Shown here piece after piece: positions 13,331 to 21,102 of a stretch of 25,067 bases of DNA. This DNA comes from DASQFQ01 sp038327685. Lineage in GTDB: Bacteria; Actinomycetota; Thermoleophilia; Solirubrobacterales; Solirubrobacteraceae. The stretch's first letter is position 1; every line of letters begins with the position of its first letter. The notes under the pieces are model-generated. The model was not told where the DNA came from and did no database searches. It worked only from the letters and a program-made list of their open reading frames with translations. The DNA lies in assembly GCA_038327685.1 (NCBI GenBank), contig JBBQLH010000059.1:1-25067 (forward strand), in the 5' to 3' direction. The position numbers and the translations under genes were made by a program.

Positions 13331-15663
13331 CACTTCTTCTTGCTCCCGAACATCGGATCGCGCTGGCTCTCGAGGGTGCGGAAGAAGACGAGCGGGTCCC
13401 GCGTGCCGACCTTGACCGGCAGCACCTTCTTCGCGTAGCGGGCGGTGTACATCTCGGCGAACATCTCCGGCGGCGAGGAGAGCCCGTACCACGAGATGCC
13501 CATGAAGGCGTCGTGCGCGGCCTTCGAGTACTCGACGAACTCGTTCCCCCAGCGCGTGGCGAAGATCTGCACCGGATCGGTGGGGGTGAACCCGCCGAAC
13601 TCGTAGGCGTTGTCGCGGATGCCCTTGACGTCGACGGCGCCGATGGCGGCCATGTAGTCGACGAGCTTGACGCCGCCCCAGAGCGAGCCCTTGATCGCGG
13701 TCAGCTTGTCCTGGAGGTTGCCGCCGGCCTTGCCGATCGCGTTGTTGGGCTCCGCGCCCTTGGCCATCACGTCCATGCACCAGTCGTGCACGTCCTGGTT
13801 CGTGAGCGTGACGTTGGTGCCGACGATCGGGACGGCCGGCCAGCCGGTGGGCGGTCTGGCGACGTCGGTCCACAGCGCCCGCTCGAACGTCGCCTTCGAC
13901 GACTTCTTCCAGCTGCCGTAGCTCTCGGCGAACTCGTTGCCGGTCTCGGTCATGGTGCCGATCTTGCGCGCGCCGACGGCATGCCCGATCTCGTGCCGCG
14001 CATGGTTCTCGAAGAAGCTGAGCCCGGTGCCGACGGCGGTCGGCGTCCCTGCGTTGCCGCCGAGGGCGGCCGTGTTGCGAGCGCCGGCGGCGGTGATGGC
14101 GATGATGATCCAGGGGTCGGCGAAGTAGCTCGTCCCGATCGGCGTCCACGCACCGGTGCTGTCCTTCTCGTGCGAGCAGAAGGCGAGCTTGCCGATCGCC
14201 AGCTCCTCGCGCGAGATCCCGCCGGCGCCGCTCGAGCCGCCCGGCTTCAGCAGCTCCATGAACGCGCGCGCGGTGGCGTCGTCGGGATCGCGGGCCCAGA
14301 ACTGGTCGTCGGCGACCGCCTTTCCCGGGACGCCGCCGATGGGCTCCTTGCCGGTCATCACGCCGATGAAGTGCATGATCTGCGCGGCGCTGAACGCCGA
14401 TCCGTTCCCGAACGCCTCCCAGAACGGCTTCATGCGGTCCTCGGGATAGATCGTGTTGTGGAAGTTCTGGAACAGGTCCCACAGCTTGGGCCCGACGAAC
14501 GGCGCCCACCCCGTCGGATCGGACTTCGCGACCTCCAGCGTGTCGAGCGGGTTCCTGCGGTGCTTCATCAGCGCCGCGACCCAGTCGGCGGAGGGCGTGG
14601 CCCAGGTCAGCAGCTTGATGTCGACGTCGCTCTGGAACAGCGACAGCTGCTGGTCGGGGTCGCCGCCGAGCAGCTTGGCCATGGCGACGCGGTCCTTCTC
14701 GCTCATCTTCAGCAGCCGGTTCCAGGCGATCCGCTCTCCGTAGACGGCGATCCGGTCCTTCGAGTCGGTGAGCGTCGTGATGCGCTCCTTGATCCAGCCG
14801 TCCTCGCAGTCCTCCGCCGCCATCCACGCGAGCTGCTTCGAGAGCCGCCCGCCGAGGAGCTTGACCGCCTCGTACATCTCCTCGTCGTTGCACTCGGAGA
14901 CGAAGAAGCCGCGCAGCGTGTCGTCCTCGACGACCTTCGCGCGGTCGGCGGCCGGGACGGACTCGATGACGTCCTTCATCAGGCCCCAGTCAGACCCCTC
15001 GGCCTTCATCCACTGGAGCTTCGTCGGCAGGTCGAGCGGCAGGCGCTTGACCAGCGCGGCCATCTCCTTGTTGTTGAGCTGGCCGACCCACCACTTCATC
15101 CACTCCGCGCCGCGCAGCTTCTGCTTCTCCTCGGCCGACGCCGCCGAGACGACGCGGCTCATGCGCGTCCAGTTCGTGCCCTCGTCCTCCATCCAGGTGA
15201 GGGCCAGGCCGAGCTGTCCGCCCTTGGAGACGAGGATCTGCGCCGCCGTGGCCATGGTCTCGTCACCGAAGCACTTCACGGCCAGGGTCTGGAGCTTCTT
15301 CAGGACCTCGTCGGCCTGCTCCTTCGTCTCGAGCCTTCGCATCAGCTCGTGGGCGTCGGACTCGTTGTCGTCGGCGAGCGCCTTCCGGACCGCGGCCACG
15401 GGATCGAGGCCGGCGTAGCTCTTGTTGTCCTTCAGGCGCTGGAGCAGCGAGCGCCCGAGGACCGCCGCGGCCGTGGCCCGGTTGCCGGCGGTTCGCTGCA
15501 GCGCCTCGACCCTGGCCCGCAGCAGCGGCGATCGCCCGGCCGCGCCGCTGGGCTCCCGGCTCTGCGCCTCGAGGGCGGCGAGCTCGGACTGCGTCTCCGG
15601 ACGATCCGTCTTCGGCGGCTCCTGTCGCTCGGGCCCGCCCTGAGAGTCGCCTATGTGCGCCAC
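13330..15663 (-). CDS. Putative contractile-injection-type cargo protein: LQRTAGNRA motif, 62-residue repeats, HEIGH zincin domain
   Basis: A 777-residue protein without signal peptide or membrane helices. Residues 1-50 are disordered and polar. Residues 54-76 contain VEALQRTAGNRATAAAVLG, the LQRxAGNxA motif often seen near the start of actinobacterial proteins linked to extracellular contractile injection systems (eCIS), commonly with DUF4157. Residues about 95-350 hold a helical repeat of 61-62 residues with the core LxWMxxEG (W157, W218, W280 and a degenerate unit at 342). Residues about 510-745 look like a zinc metalloprotease: H557-E-I-G-H561 in ARHEIGHAVG, with PEMFAEMYTARY (E733, E737) as a candidate third ligand, an arrangement reminiscent of anthrax-lethal-factor-like zincins. 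GTG 15663 is the start. It lies 27 bases after the BKACE stop and is followed by a coupled gene. No eCIS sheath, tube or baseplate gene is in the window. An intracellular toxin or effector role is inference. Confidence 0.75.
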   Translation of the reverse strand: MAHIGDSQGGPERQEPPKTDRPETQSELAALEAQSREPSGAAGRSPLLRARVEALQRTAGNRATAAAVLGRSLLQRLKDNKSYAGLDPVAAVRKALADDNESDAHELMRRLETKEQADEVLKKLQTLAVKCFGDETMATAAQILVSKGGQLGLALTWMEDEGTNWTRMSRVVSAASAEEKQKLRGAEWMKWWVGQLNNKEMAALVKRLPLDLPTKLQWMKAEGSDWGLMKDVIESVPAADRAKVVEDDTLRGFFVSECNDEEMYEAVKLLGGRLSKQLAWMAAEDCEDGWIKERITTLTDSKDRIAVYGERIAWNRLLKMSEKDRVAMAKLLGGDPDQQLSLFQSDVDIKLLTWATPSADWVAALMKHRRNPLDTLEVAKSDPTGWAPFVGPKLWDLFQNFHNTIYPEDRMKPFWEAFGNGSAFSAAQIMHFIGVMTGKEPIGGVPGKAVADDQFWARDPDDATARAFMELLKPGGSSGAGGISREELAIGKLAFCSHEKDSTGAWTPIGTSYFADPWIIIAITAAGARNTAALGGNAGTPTAVGTGLSFFENHARHEIGHAVGARKIGTMTETGNEFAESYGSWKKSSKATFERALWTDVARPPTGWPAVPIVGTNVTLTNQDVHDWCMDVMAKGAEPNNAIGKAGGNLQDKLTAIKGSLWGGVKLVDYMAAIGAVDVKGIRDNAYEFGGFTPTDPVQIFATRWGNEFVEYSKAAHDAFMGISWYGLSSPPEMFAEMYTARYAKKVLPVKVGTRDPLVFFRTLESQRDPMFGSKKK

Positions 15664-15690
15664 AGGGCGCCGATCATAGGCGAGCGATTC

Positions 15691-16605
15691 TCAGGACTGC
15701 GCGGCCACGGGCGCCGCCGGCGTCGCGCCGGCCTCTCGCCCCCGCAGGCCGAACTGCGCGCGCGCCTCGTCGGGCGTCGCCGGGCGCCGGTCGAGCTGGT
15801 GCGCGATCCGCACCGTGCGCTCCACCAGCTGGGCGTTGTTCTCCACCGGCTCGCCGCGCCGGAACAGCACGTTGTCCTCCATCCCGATGCGCACGTTGAG
15901 GCCCATCGCGATCCCGATCGTCGTGAGCGGCAGCTGCGTGACGCCCATGCTGGTGATGGTCACGCGCAGGTCGTCCGAGTCGGCGGACAGGTCGCGCAGG
16001 CGCTCGACCGCGTCGGAGAGGTTGCGCGGCGTGCCCCGCTGCCCGCCCTGCGTCGGCGTGTGGAGCACGAAGTTGATCGCGTAGGGCGGCTCGAGGATCT
16101 CCAGCGACAGCAGGTGCTCGACCTCCTCGATCATCGCGAGGCTGTAGACCTCGAGCTCGGGGCGGACGCCGTGGTCGCGGATCTCGTGCGCGAAGCGCTC
16201 GATGTCCGAGCGGTGGTTGGGGAAGAAGACCTGCTCGCCGCGGATGAAGAAGTTGAGCAGGCCCATGTTCAGCGAGCACATCTCGGGCGCGAGGCGGACG
16301 GTCGTGATCCGCTCCTCGACCGACAGCCGCGGGCTGCCGCCGGTGGTGAGCTGGACCACCGCGTCGGTCTCCGCGCACAGGCGCTCATGCAGCTCGGCGT
16401 AGATCTCCGCGTCCATCGTGTTCGAGCCATCGGGGTTGCGCGCGTGCACGTGCAGGACCGCCGCCCCTGCGCGCCACGCATCGATGCCCTGCTCGACGAT
16501 CTCGTCGGGCTGCTCCGGCAGGGCGGGGTTGGCCTCCTTGCCGTGGATCCCGCCCGTCAGCGCACAGGTGATGACGATCGGCTCGGTGGTCGGCCGCCAG
16601 GTCAT
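15691..16605 (-). CDS. BKACE family beta-keto acid cleavage enzyme (DUF849)
   Basis: A 304-residue TIM-barrel zinc enzyme. BKACE members condense a beta-keto acid with acetyl-CoA to give acetoacetate and a new CoA ester; known substrates include 3-keto-5-aminohexanoate and dehydrocarnitine. Visible residues are ITCALTGG near the N-terminus, the zinc-binding H52-V-H54 in LHVHARNPDG, the TTGG loop, and GMEDN with the zinc-ligand glutamate near the C-terminus. The length matches the family. The ATG overlaps the MFS transporter stop as ATGA, so the two are translationally coupled; the 3-hydroxyacyl dehydrogenase fusion lies upstream on the same strand. Together they suggest uptake and breakdown of a beta-hydroxy/beta-keto acid, with carnitine-like compounds as one option. 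The substrate cannot be assigned from sequence. Confidence 0.88.
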   Translation of the reverse strand: MTWRPTTEPIVITCALTGGIHGKEANPALPEQPDEIVEQGIDAWRAGAAVLHVHARNPDGSNTMDAEIYAELHERLCAETDAVVQLTTGGSPRLSVEERITTVRLAPEMCSLNMGLLNFFIRGEQVFFPNHRSDIERFAHEIRDHGVRPELEVYSLAMIEEVEHLLSLEILEPPYAINFVLHTPTQGGQRGTPRNLSDAVERLRDLSADSDDLRVTITSMGVTQLPLTTIGIAMGLNVRIGMEDNVLFRRGEPVENNAQLVERTVRIAHQLDRRPATPDEARAQFGLRGREAGATPAAPVAAQS

Positions 16606-17981
16606 GCCTCGACCCGGTCGGCGGCCGGCTGGCGGACGAACCGCTCCTGCCGCGTGGCCGCGGGCTCCGGCTGGCCCATGAAGTCGGCCTTGTAGGTCTC
16701 CGGCGACAGGTACGCCGCGATCGCGGAGATCGAGCACATGGCGGTGAAGTAGACCGTCACGAGCCAGATCCCGCTGACGTCGAGCAGCGCCGTCGCGATC
16801 AGCGGTGCGAACGCGCCGGCGAACACGCCGCCGAGCTGGGCGCTGATGGAGATGCCGCTGTAGCGGATGCGCGTCGGGAACATCTCGGAGAAGTACGACG
16901 CCTCCGTCGCGTACTGGGCGTCGTGCGCCGTGTTCATGACGAGGACGAACGCGATGATGATGAGCGGCGCCGACCCGGTGTGGAGCAGCGGGAAGAATGC
17001 GATCGCGCAGGCGATCGAGGCGATGGCCCCCGACAGGAACACCGGCCGGCGGCCGATACGGTCCGTCAGCGCGCCGTAGAACGGGATCACGAAGCACGAG
17101 ATCGTCGCGCAGATCACGATCGCCGCCAGCAGCGTGTTGCGCGAGATGCCGAGGGTGTCCTCGCCATAGGCGAGCGAGAACGTGATCAGCATGTAGAACG
17201 TGATGTTCTCGGAGCAGCGCATGCCGATCGCGCGCAGAACGTTCTTCGGGTGCTCCTTGAAGACCTCGACGGCCGGTGCCTTCTCGCGCTCCTGGCGCTG
17301 CTGCAGCTCGGAGAACGCGGGCGTCTCCTCGATCCGCAGGCGGATGTAGAGGCCGACCGCGACGAGCAGCGCACTGGCGAAGAACGGCACGCGCCAGCCC
17401 CAGCTCTGGAACTGGGCGTCGGTGAGCGAGCTGGACATGATCCAGATGATCGACGTGGAGATCGCGAGGCCGCCGGCGAATCCGATCTGTGGCCACGAGC
17501 CGAAGAAGCCGCGGCGGCCCTTCGGCGCGTACTCGGTGACCATCAGCACGGCGCCGCCCCACTCGCCGCCGAGGGCGGCGCCCTGGATCAGGCGCAGCGC
17601 GACGAGCAGGATCGGGGCGGCGATGCCGATCGAGTTGTAGCCCGGCAGGGCGCCGATGGCGACCGTCGCGATGCCCATGATCGTCAGCGCGAGCACGAGC
17701 ATCTTCTTGCGGCCGACCTTGTCGCCGTAGTGGCCGAAGATCGCTCCACCGACGGGGCGGGCGAGGAAGCCGACGCCGAACGTCGCAAACGCGGCCAGCG
17801 TGGCGATCGCGGGTGCGGCGTTGGGGAAGAAGAGCTTGTCGAAGACGAGCGCGGCGACCGTCCCGTACAGCACGAAGTCGTACGCCTCGATGATCGTTCC
17901 GATCGTGCTGGCAACCGCGAGCTTGGCGACAGGGATCTCCTTGCCCGCGTCCTGCCGGGTGACCGTGGCTGCGTCCGCCAT
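16602..17981 (-). CDS. MFS transporter, metabolite:H+ symporter (MHS) family
   Basis: A 459-residue polytopic membrane protein with about 12 helices. It has MHS-type features: TIGTIIEAYDFVLYG in helix 1, GDKVGRKKML in loop 2-3, LRLIQGAALGGEWGGA in helix 4, and the second-half loop motif GALTDRIGRRPVF. MHS members (ProP, ShiA, KgtP, CitA relatives) import organic acids or betaine-type solutes with protons. A strong ribosome binding site, GGGAGGAG, precedes ATG 17981. The stop overlaps the start of the BKACE gene as ATGA, so the transporter probably brings in the substrate of that pathway: a carboxylate, or a zwitterion such as carnitine or betaine. Upstream there are 76 bases to the dehydrogenase fusion gene; no strong promoter is obvious there. 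Confidence 0.9.
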   Translation of the reverse strand: MADAATVTRQDAGKEIPVAKLAVASTIGTIIEAYDFVLYGTVAALVFDKLFFPNAAPAIATLAAFATFGVGFLARPVGGAIFGHYGDKVGRKKMLVLALTIMGIATVAIGALPGYNSIGIAAPILLVALRLIQGAALGGEWGGAVLMVTEYAPKGRRGFFGSWPQIGFAGGLAISTSIIWIMSSSLTDAQFQSWGWRVPFFASALLVAVGLYIRLRIEETPAFSELQQRQEREKAPAVEVFKEHPKNVLRAIGMRCSENITFYMLITFSLAYGEDTLGISRNTLLAAIVICATISCFVIPFYGALTDRIGRRPVFLSGAIASIACAIAFFPLLHTGSAPLIIIAFVLVMNTAHDAQYATEASYFSEMFPTRIRYSGISISAQLGGVFAGAFAPLIATALLDVSGIWLVTVYFTAMCSISAIAAYLSPETYKADFMGQPEPAATRQERFVRQPAADRVEA

Positions 17982-18057
17982 GTTGCACTCCTCCCAGAGC
18001 TGCCTGCAGATACCCCTCCACCAATTCGGGTCCCCCGGACGGCGCCCGGCGCAAACG

Positions 18058-19521
18058 TCAACTGCCGTCGGCGAGCTCCTCCAGGAGCCGCGAAAGCGCG
18101 GCGTAGCGCCGATCGCGCTCGAGCAGCAACTGGGCCCGCTCGTCGTCCGAGTAGGTCGCGAAGCCCTCGCCGCTCTTGGCCCCGAGCCTGCCCGCCTCGA
18201 CGAGCTCGCGCAGCGCGGCCGGCGGGGCGAACGCCGGGCCGACGTCGCGCTCGAGCGTCTCGAACACGCTCAGATAGGTGTCGAGGCCCGCCATGTCGGC
18301 GATCTGGAACGGGCCGAAGAACGGCAGCCGGAAGCCGAACGTGCTCCGCACGACCGCGTCGAGATGCTCGCGCGTGGTCTGGCCCTCCTCGACGATCGCG
18401 AGCGCCTCGCGCAGCAGCGCCATCTGAAGCCGGTTGGAGACGAAGCCGGCGCGGTCGGCGACCTCGGCGGGGACCTTGCCGACCGAGCGCAGGAACTCGA
18501 CCACGCGATCGACGGTCGCGCGATCGGTGGCGGGGCCGGCGATGACCTCGACGCCGGGCGTCCACTCCGGCGGGTTGAACCAGTGCACGCCGACGAAGCG
18601 CCCGGGCTCGCTGACGGCCTCCGCCAGCCCGGCGATCGGGAGCGACGACGTGTTGGTGGCGATCACCGCCGCGGCCGGCGCGGCGGCCGTCACGCGGCCC
18701 AGGACCTCCGCCTTGAGGCCGGGGTCCTCAGGCACCGCCTCGACGACGAGGTCGGCGTCCGCCACCGCGGTTTCGAGGTCGGGCGGCGTGCTCACCTCCT
18801 CGGTCCGCGCCACCGCCTCCTGCGGCAGCAGCCCCGCGTCGACGTGGCCGCGCGTGCGCTCGAGCAGCTTCTCGCGGGCCTGCTCGCCGAGCTCGGCCGA
18901 GGCGTCGACGAGCGCGACCGCCAGCCCGGCACGGGCGAAGTGGCCGGCGATGCCGCCGCCCATCGTCCCGCCGCCGAGCACGGCGACGGATCGGATGTCG
19001 GTCTCAGCTGACCCGATCCGGAGGTCCTCCCCGGCCGCGGGACGCCCGCTAACCGCGAGCGTCTGGTTCGCGTAGCGGGCGTCGCCGGTGACCTCGCGCC
19101 CGAGCCACGGCGGCGGCGAGAAGCGCTCGCTCGCCTCGACCGATCCGAACTCGATCTCCGCGGTCACAAGCCCGTCGTGGGTGCCGTCGTAGACGTCCAG
19201 CTCGGCCGTCAGGCCGCCCTCCAGCGGGATCTCGTGCCGCGTCTTGGTGACGCGGCGGCCGTCCGTGAGCGGCCACAGCGACTCGAAGCGCCGCTCGTCG
19301 ATCGCGAACTCCTCCTCGGTGCGGACGTGGCCCGGCCCGGACTTGACCGTCAGCGTCGCGCCGGTGTCGCGGCGCCGCACCCGCACCTCGACCCCGTCGG
19401 GCGCGATCGCCAGGTAGCCCTGCTCGATCCGCTGCCCGGGGTGCTCGCCCAGCGCCGCCGGCAGCTCGGCGACCAGGAACTTGCGCTCGATCTCGACGCC
19501 GCGGGCTGAGCTGCCTTCCAT
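18058..19521 (-). CDS. Fusion of CYTH (triphosphate-binding) domain with 3-hydroxyacyl-CoA dehydrogenase
   Basis: A single 487-residue frame joins two complete domains. Residues 9-158 are a CYTH/triphosphate-tunnel domain starting with the diagnostic ExExK (E10-I-E12-R-K14 in VEIERKFLV) and ending RYANQTLAVSG; such enzymes hydrolyse inorganic tripolyphosphate or related triphosphates. After a linker of about 18 residues, residues 178-485 are a 3-hydroxyacyl-CoA dehydrogenase: the NAD-binding GGGTMGGG (183-190), NTSSLP, catalytic H313 in VHWFNPPEW, and N363. I find no ATG, GTG or TTG suited to start the dehydrogenase alone, so the fusion is genuine in this sequence. A lost stop codon or an indel between two adjacent genes is the alternative. 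The CYTH part matches the divergent CHAD gene; the dehydrogenase matches the downstream transporter/BKACE unit. Confidence 0.85.
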   Translation of the reverse strand: MEGSSARGVEIERKFLVAELPAALGEHPGQRIEQGYLAIAPDGVEVRVRRRDTGATLTVKSGPGHVRTEEEFAIDERRFESLWPLTDGRRVTKTRHEIPLEGGLTAELDVYDGTHDGLVTAEIEFGSVEASERFSPPPWLGREVTGDARYANQTLAVSGRPAAGEDLRIGSAETDIRSVAVLGGGTMGGGIAGHFARAGLAVALVDASAELGEQAREKLLERTRGHVDAGLLPQEAVARTEEVSTPPDLETAVADADLVVEAVPEDPGLKAEVLGRVTAAAPAAAVIATNTSSLPIAGLAEAVSEPGRFVGVHWFNPPEWTPGVEVIAGPATDRATVDRVVEFLRSVGKVPAEVADRAGFVSNRLQMALLREALAIVEEGQTTREHLDAVVRSTFGFRLPFFGPFQIADMAGLDTYLSVFETLERDVGPAFAPPAALRELVEAGRLGAKSGEGFATYSDDERAQLLLERDRRYAALSRLLEELADGS

Positions 19522-19542
19522 CCGGATGGAACACTACGCCGC

Positions 19543-21102
19543 GTGCCGCCGACGCCGATCGAGCTGTTGCTGCCGCCTGCGCTCGACCGCGCCGCCACGG
19601 TCGCCCTGCTGGCCAAGCGCCTCGAGGTCCACGTCGGCCGCCCGCGTACCGAGGACCGCGTCCTGCTCGACAGCTTCGACCGTCGCCTGCGGGCGGCGGG
19701 CCTGCGCGCCGAGCGCCCGGCCGGGCGCGGCGCCGGCAAGCTGCTCACGGTCCACGAGCCGGGCGTGCCGGCCCGGCGCGCCGAGGTCGCGCCCGCGCCG
19801 CGACACCTGGTGAGCGAGCTGCCGCCGGGGCCGGTGCGCCGGCGGCTCGCCGGCGTGCTCGAGGAGCGCGCGCTGCTGCCGGTGGTGCGCGTGCGCAGCG
19901 CGGTCGTGCCGGTGGCCGTGCTCAACGGGGACGCCAAGACGGTGGTGCGCCTCGTGATCGAGCGCGCCGAGGCCGTCCAGGGCTCGAAGCGGATCCCGCT
20001 CGCACCACGGCTGGTCGTGCAGCCGGTACTGGGCTACGACGACGAGCACGAGCGGACGCTGCGCGTGCTGCGCGACCGGCTCGGCCTTGAGCCCGTCGGG
20101 CGCGACGTGTACGGCGACGCCATCACCGCCGCCGGCGGGCGCCTGGAGGCCCTGCCGTCGAAGCCGCGCACCAAGCTCGCCCGCGGCACGCGCGCGGACA
20201 CGGCCGCGGCGGACGTGCTGGCGCAGCTGGCCGGGATCGCGGAGGCCAACGTGCCCGGGACCATCGCCGACCTCGACACGGAGTTCCTGCACGACCTGCG
20301 CGTGTCGGTGCGGCGCGCGCGCTCCGTGCTGCGCGAGCTCGAGGGCGTGCACGACCCCGGCGAGCGCGCCCACCTGCGGGCCGAGCTCAAGTGGGTGCAG
20401 TCGCTGACCGGGCCCGTGCGCGACCTCGACGTCCAGCTGCTCAAGTGGGACGAGCTGGTCGCGCCGCTCGCGAGCGAGCGCGCCGCCGACCTCGAGGCGC
20501 TGCGCGGCCTGTTGGAGCGCCGCCGGGCACGCGAGCTCGGGCGCCTGCGGCGCGGCCTGCGCGGCAAGCGCTTCGCGGCGGCGCTGGCCGCCTGGCGCGC
20601 GCTCGCGACGAGCGTCCCCGCCACCGGAGAGCCACCGGACGCGGGCACGCCGATCGAGGTGCTCGCCGGCGAGCGGATCCGCACGGTCTACCGCCGGATG
20701 GTGCGCGACGGCTCGGCGATCGGCGACGAGAGCCCGGCCGGGGCGCTGCACGACCTGCGCAAGCGCGGCAAGGAGCTGCGCTACCTGCTGGAGATGTTCG
20801 GCGGGCTGTTCGAGCCCACGGTCGTCAAGCCGATGGTGGCGACGCTCAAGGACCTCCAGGACGTGCTCGGCGAGTTCCAGGACGGCGAGGTCGAGGTCGA
20901 GATGATGCGGGCGCTCGGCGACGACCTCGCCGTCGAGCCCGGGGGCCCCGCGGCGCTGATGGCCCTCGGCCCCGTCCTCGACGCGCTGCTCGCCGGCCAG
21001 CAGGCCGCCCGCGAGCACTTCGCCGGCCGCTTCGCGCCGTTCGCCGCACGCAAGCAGCAGGGGCTCGTCCGCGACACGTTCCCGAAGCGGGCGCGCGCGT
21101 GA
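19543..21102 (+). CDS. CHAD domain protein with degenerate CYTH-like N-terminus
   Basis: A 519-residue protein. Residues about 1-205 resemble a degenerate CYTH fold (LLDSFDRRLRAAGL corresponds to the family's yDTxdxxLxxxG segment), but the ExExK start is lacking, so catalysis is unlikely. Residues about 212-505 form the CHAD domain: H250 in FLHDLRVSVRRARSVLREL, and H403 in LHDLRKRGKELRYLLEMF, the paired basic helices that bind polyphosphate. CHAD proteins are known to localise to polyphosphate granules. GTG 19543 lies only 21 bases from the divergent CYTH fusion start, leaving little room for promoters and suggesting short-leader or leaderless transcripts. The stop overlaps the following ParA-type start as GTGA, indicating translational coupling. 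Confidence 0.88.
   Translation: MPPTPIELLLPPALDRAATVALLAKRLEVHVGRPRTEDRVLLDSFDRRLRAAGLRAERPAGRGAGKLLTVHEPGVPARRAEVAPAPRHLVSELPPGPVRRRLAGVLEERALLPVVRVRSAVVPVAVLNGDAKTVVRLVIERAEAVQGSKRIPLAPRLVVQPVLGYDDEHERTLRVLRDRLGLEPVGRDVYGDAITAAGGRLEALPSKPRTKLARGTRADTAAADVLAQLAGIAEANVPGTIADLDTEFLHDLRVSVRRARSVLRELEGVHDPGERAHLRAELKWVQSLTGPVRDLDVQLLKWDELVAPLASERAADLEALRGLLERRRARELGRLRRGLRGKRFAAALAAWRALATSVPATGEPPDAGTPIEVLAGERIRTVYRRMVRDGSAIGDESPAGALHDLRKRGKELRYLLEMFGGLFEPTVVKPMVATLKDLQDVLGEFQDGEVEVEMMRALGDDLAVEPGGPAALMALGPVLDALLAGQQAAREHFAGRFAPFAARKQQGLVRDTFPKRARA

Noticed and set aside
13330..14893. Extension of the 361-residue gene far upstream in the same frame
   Set aside because: That part is arginine-rich shadow of the coupled zincin gene; the ATG at 13330 overlaps the upstream stop and starts normal protein sequence.
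13513..16695. A 1060-codon plus-strand open frame across the zincin protein and BKACE genes
   Set aside because: Its translation is low-complexity Arg/Glu/Leu-rich without motifs and crosses two well supported minus-strand genes.
17982..18057. Possible promoter or attenuator between the dehydrogenase fusion and the transporter
   Set aside because: Apart from the strong ribosome binding site of the transporter I see no convincing hexamers or stem-loop; co-transcription is as likely.
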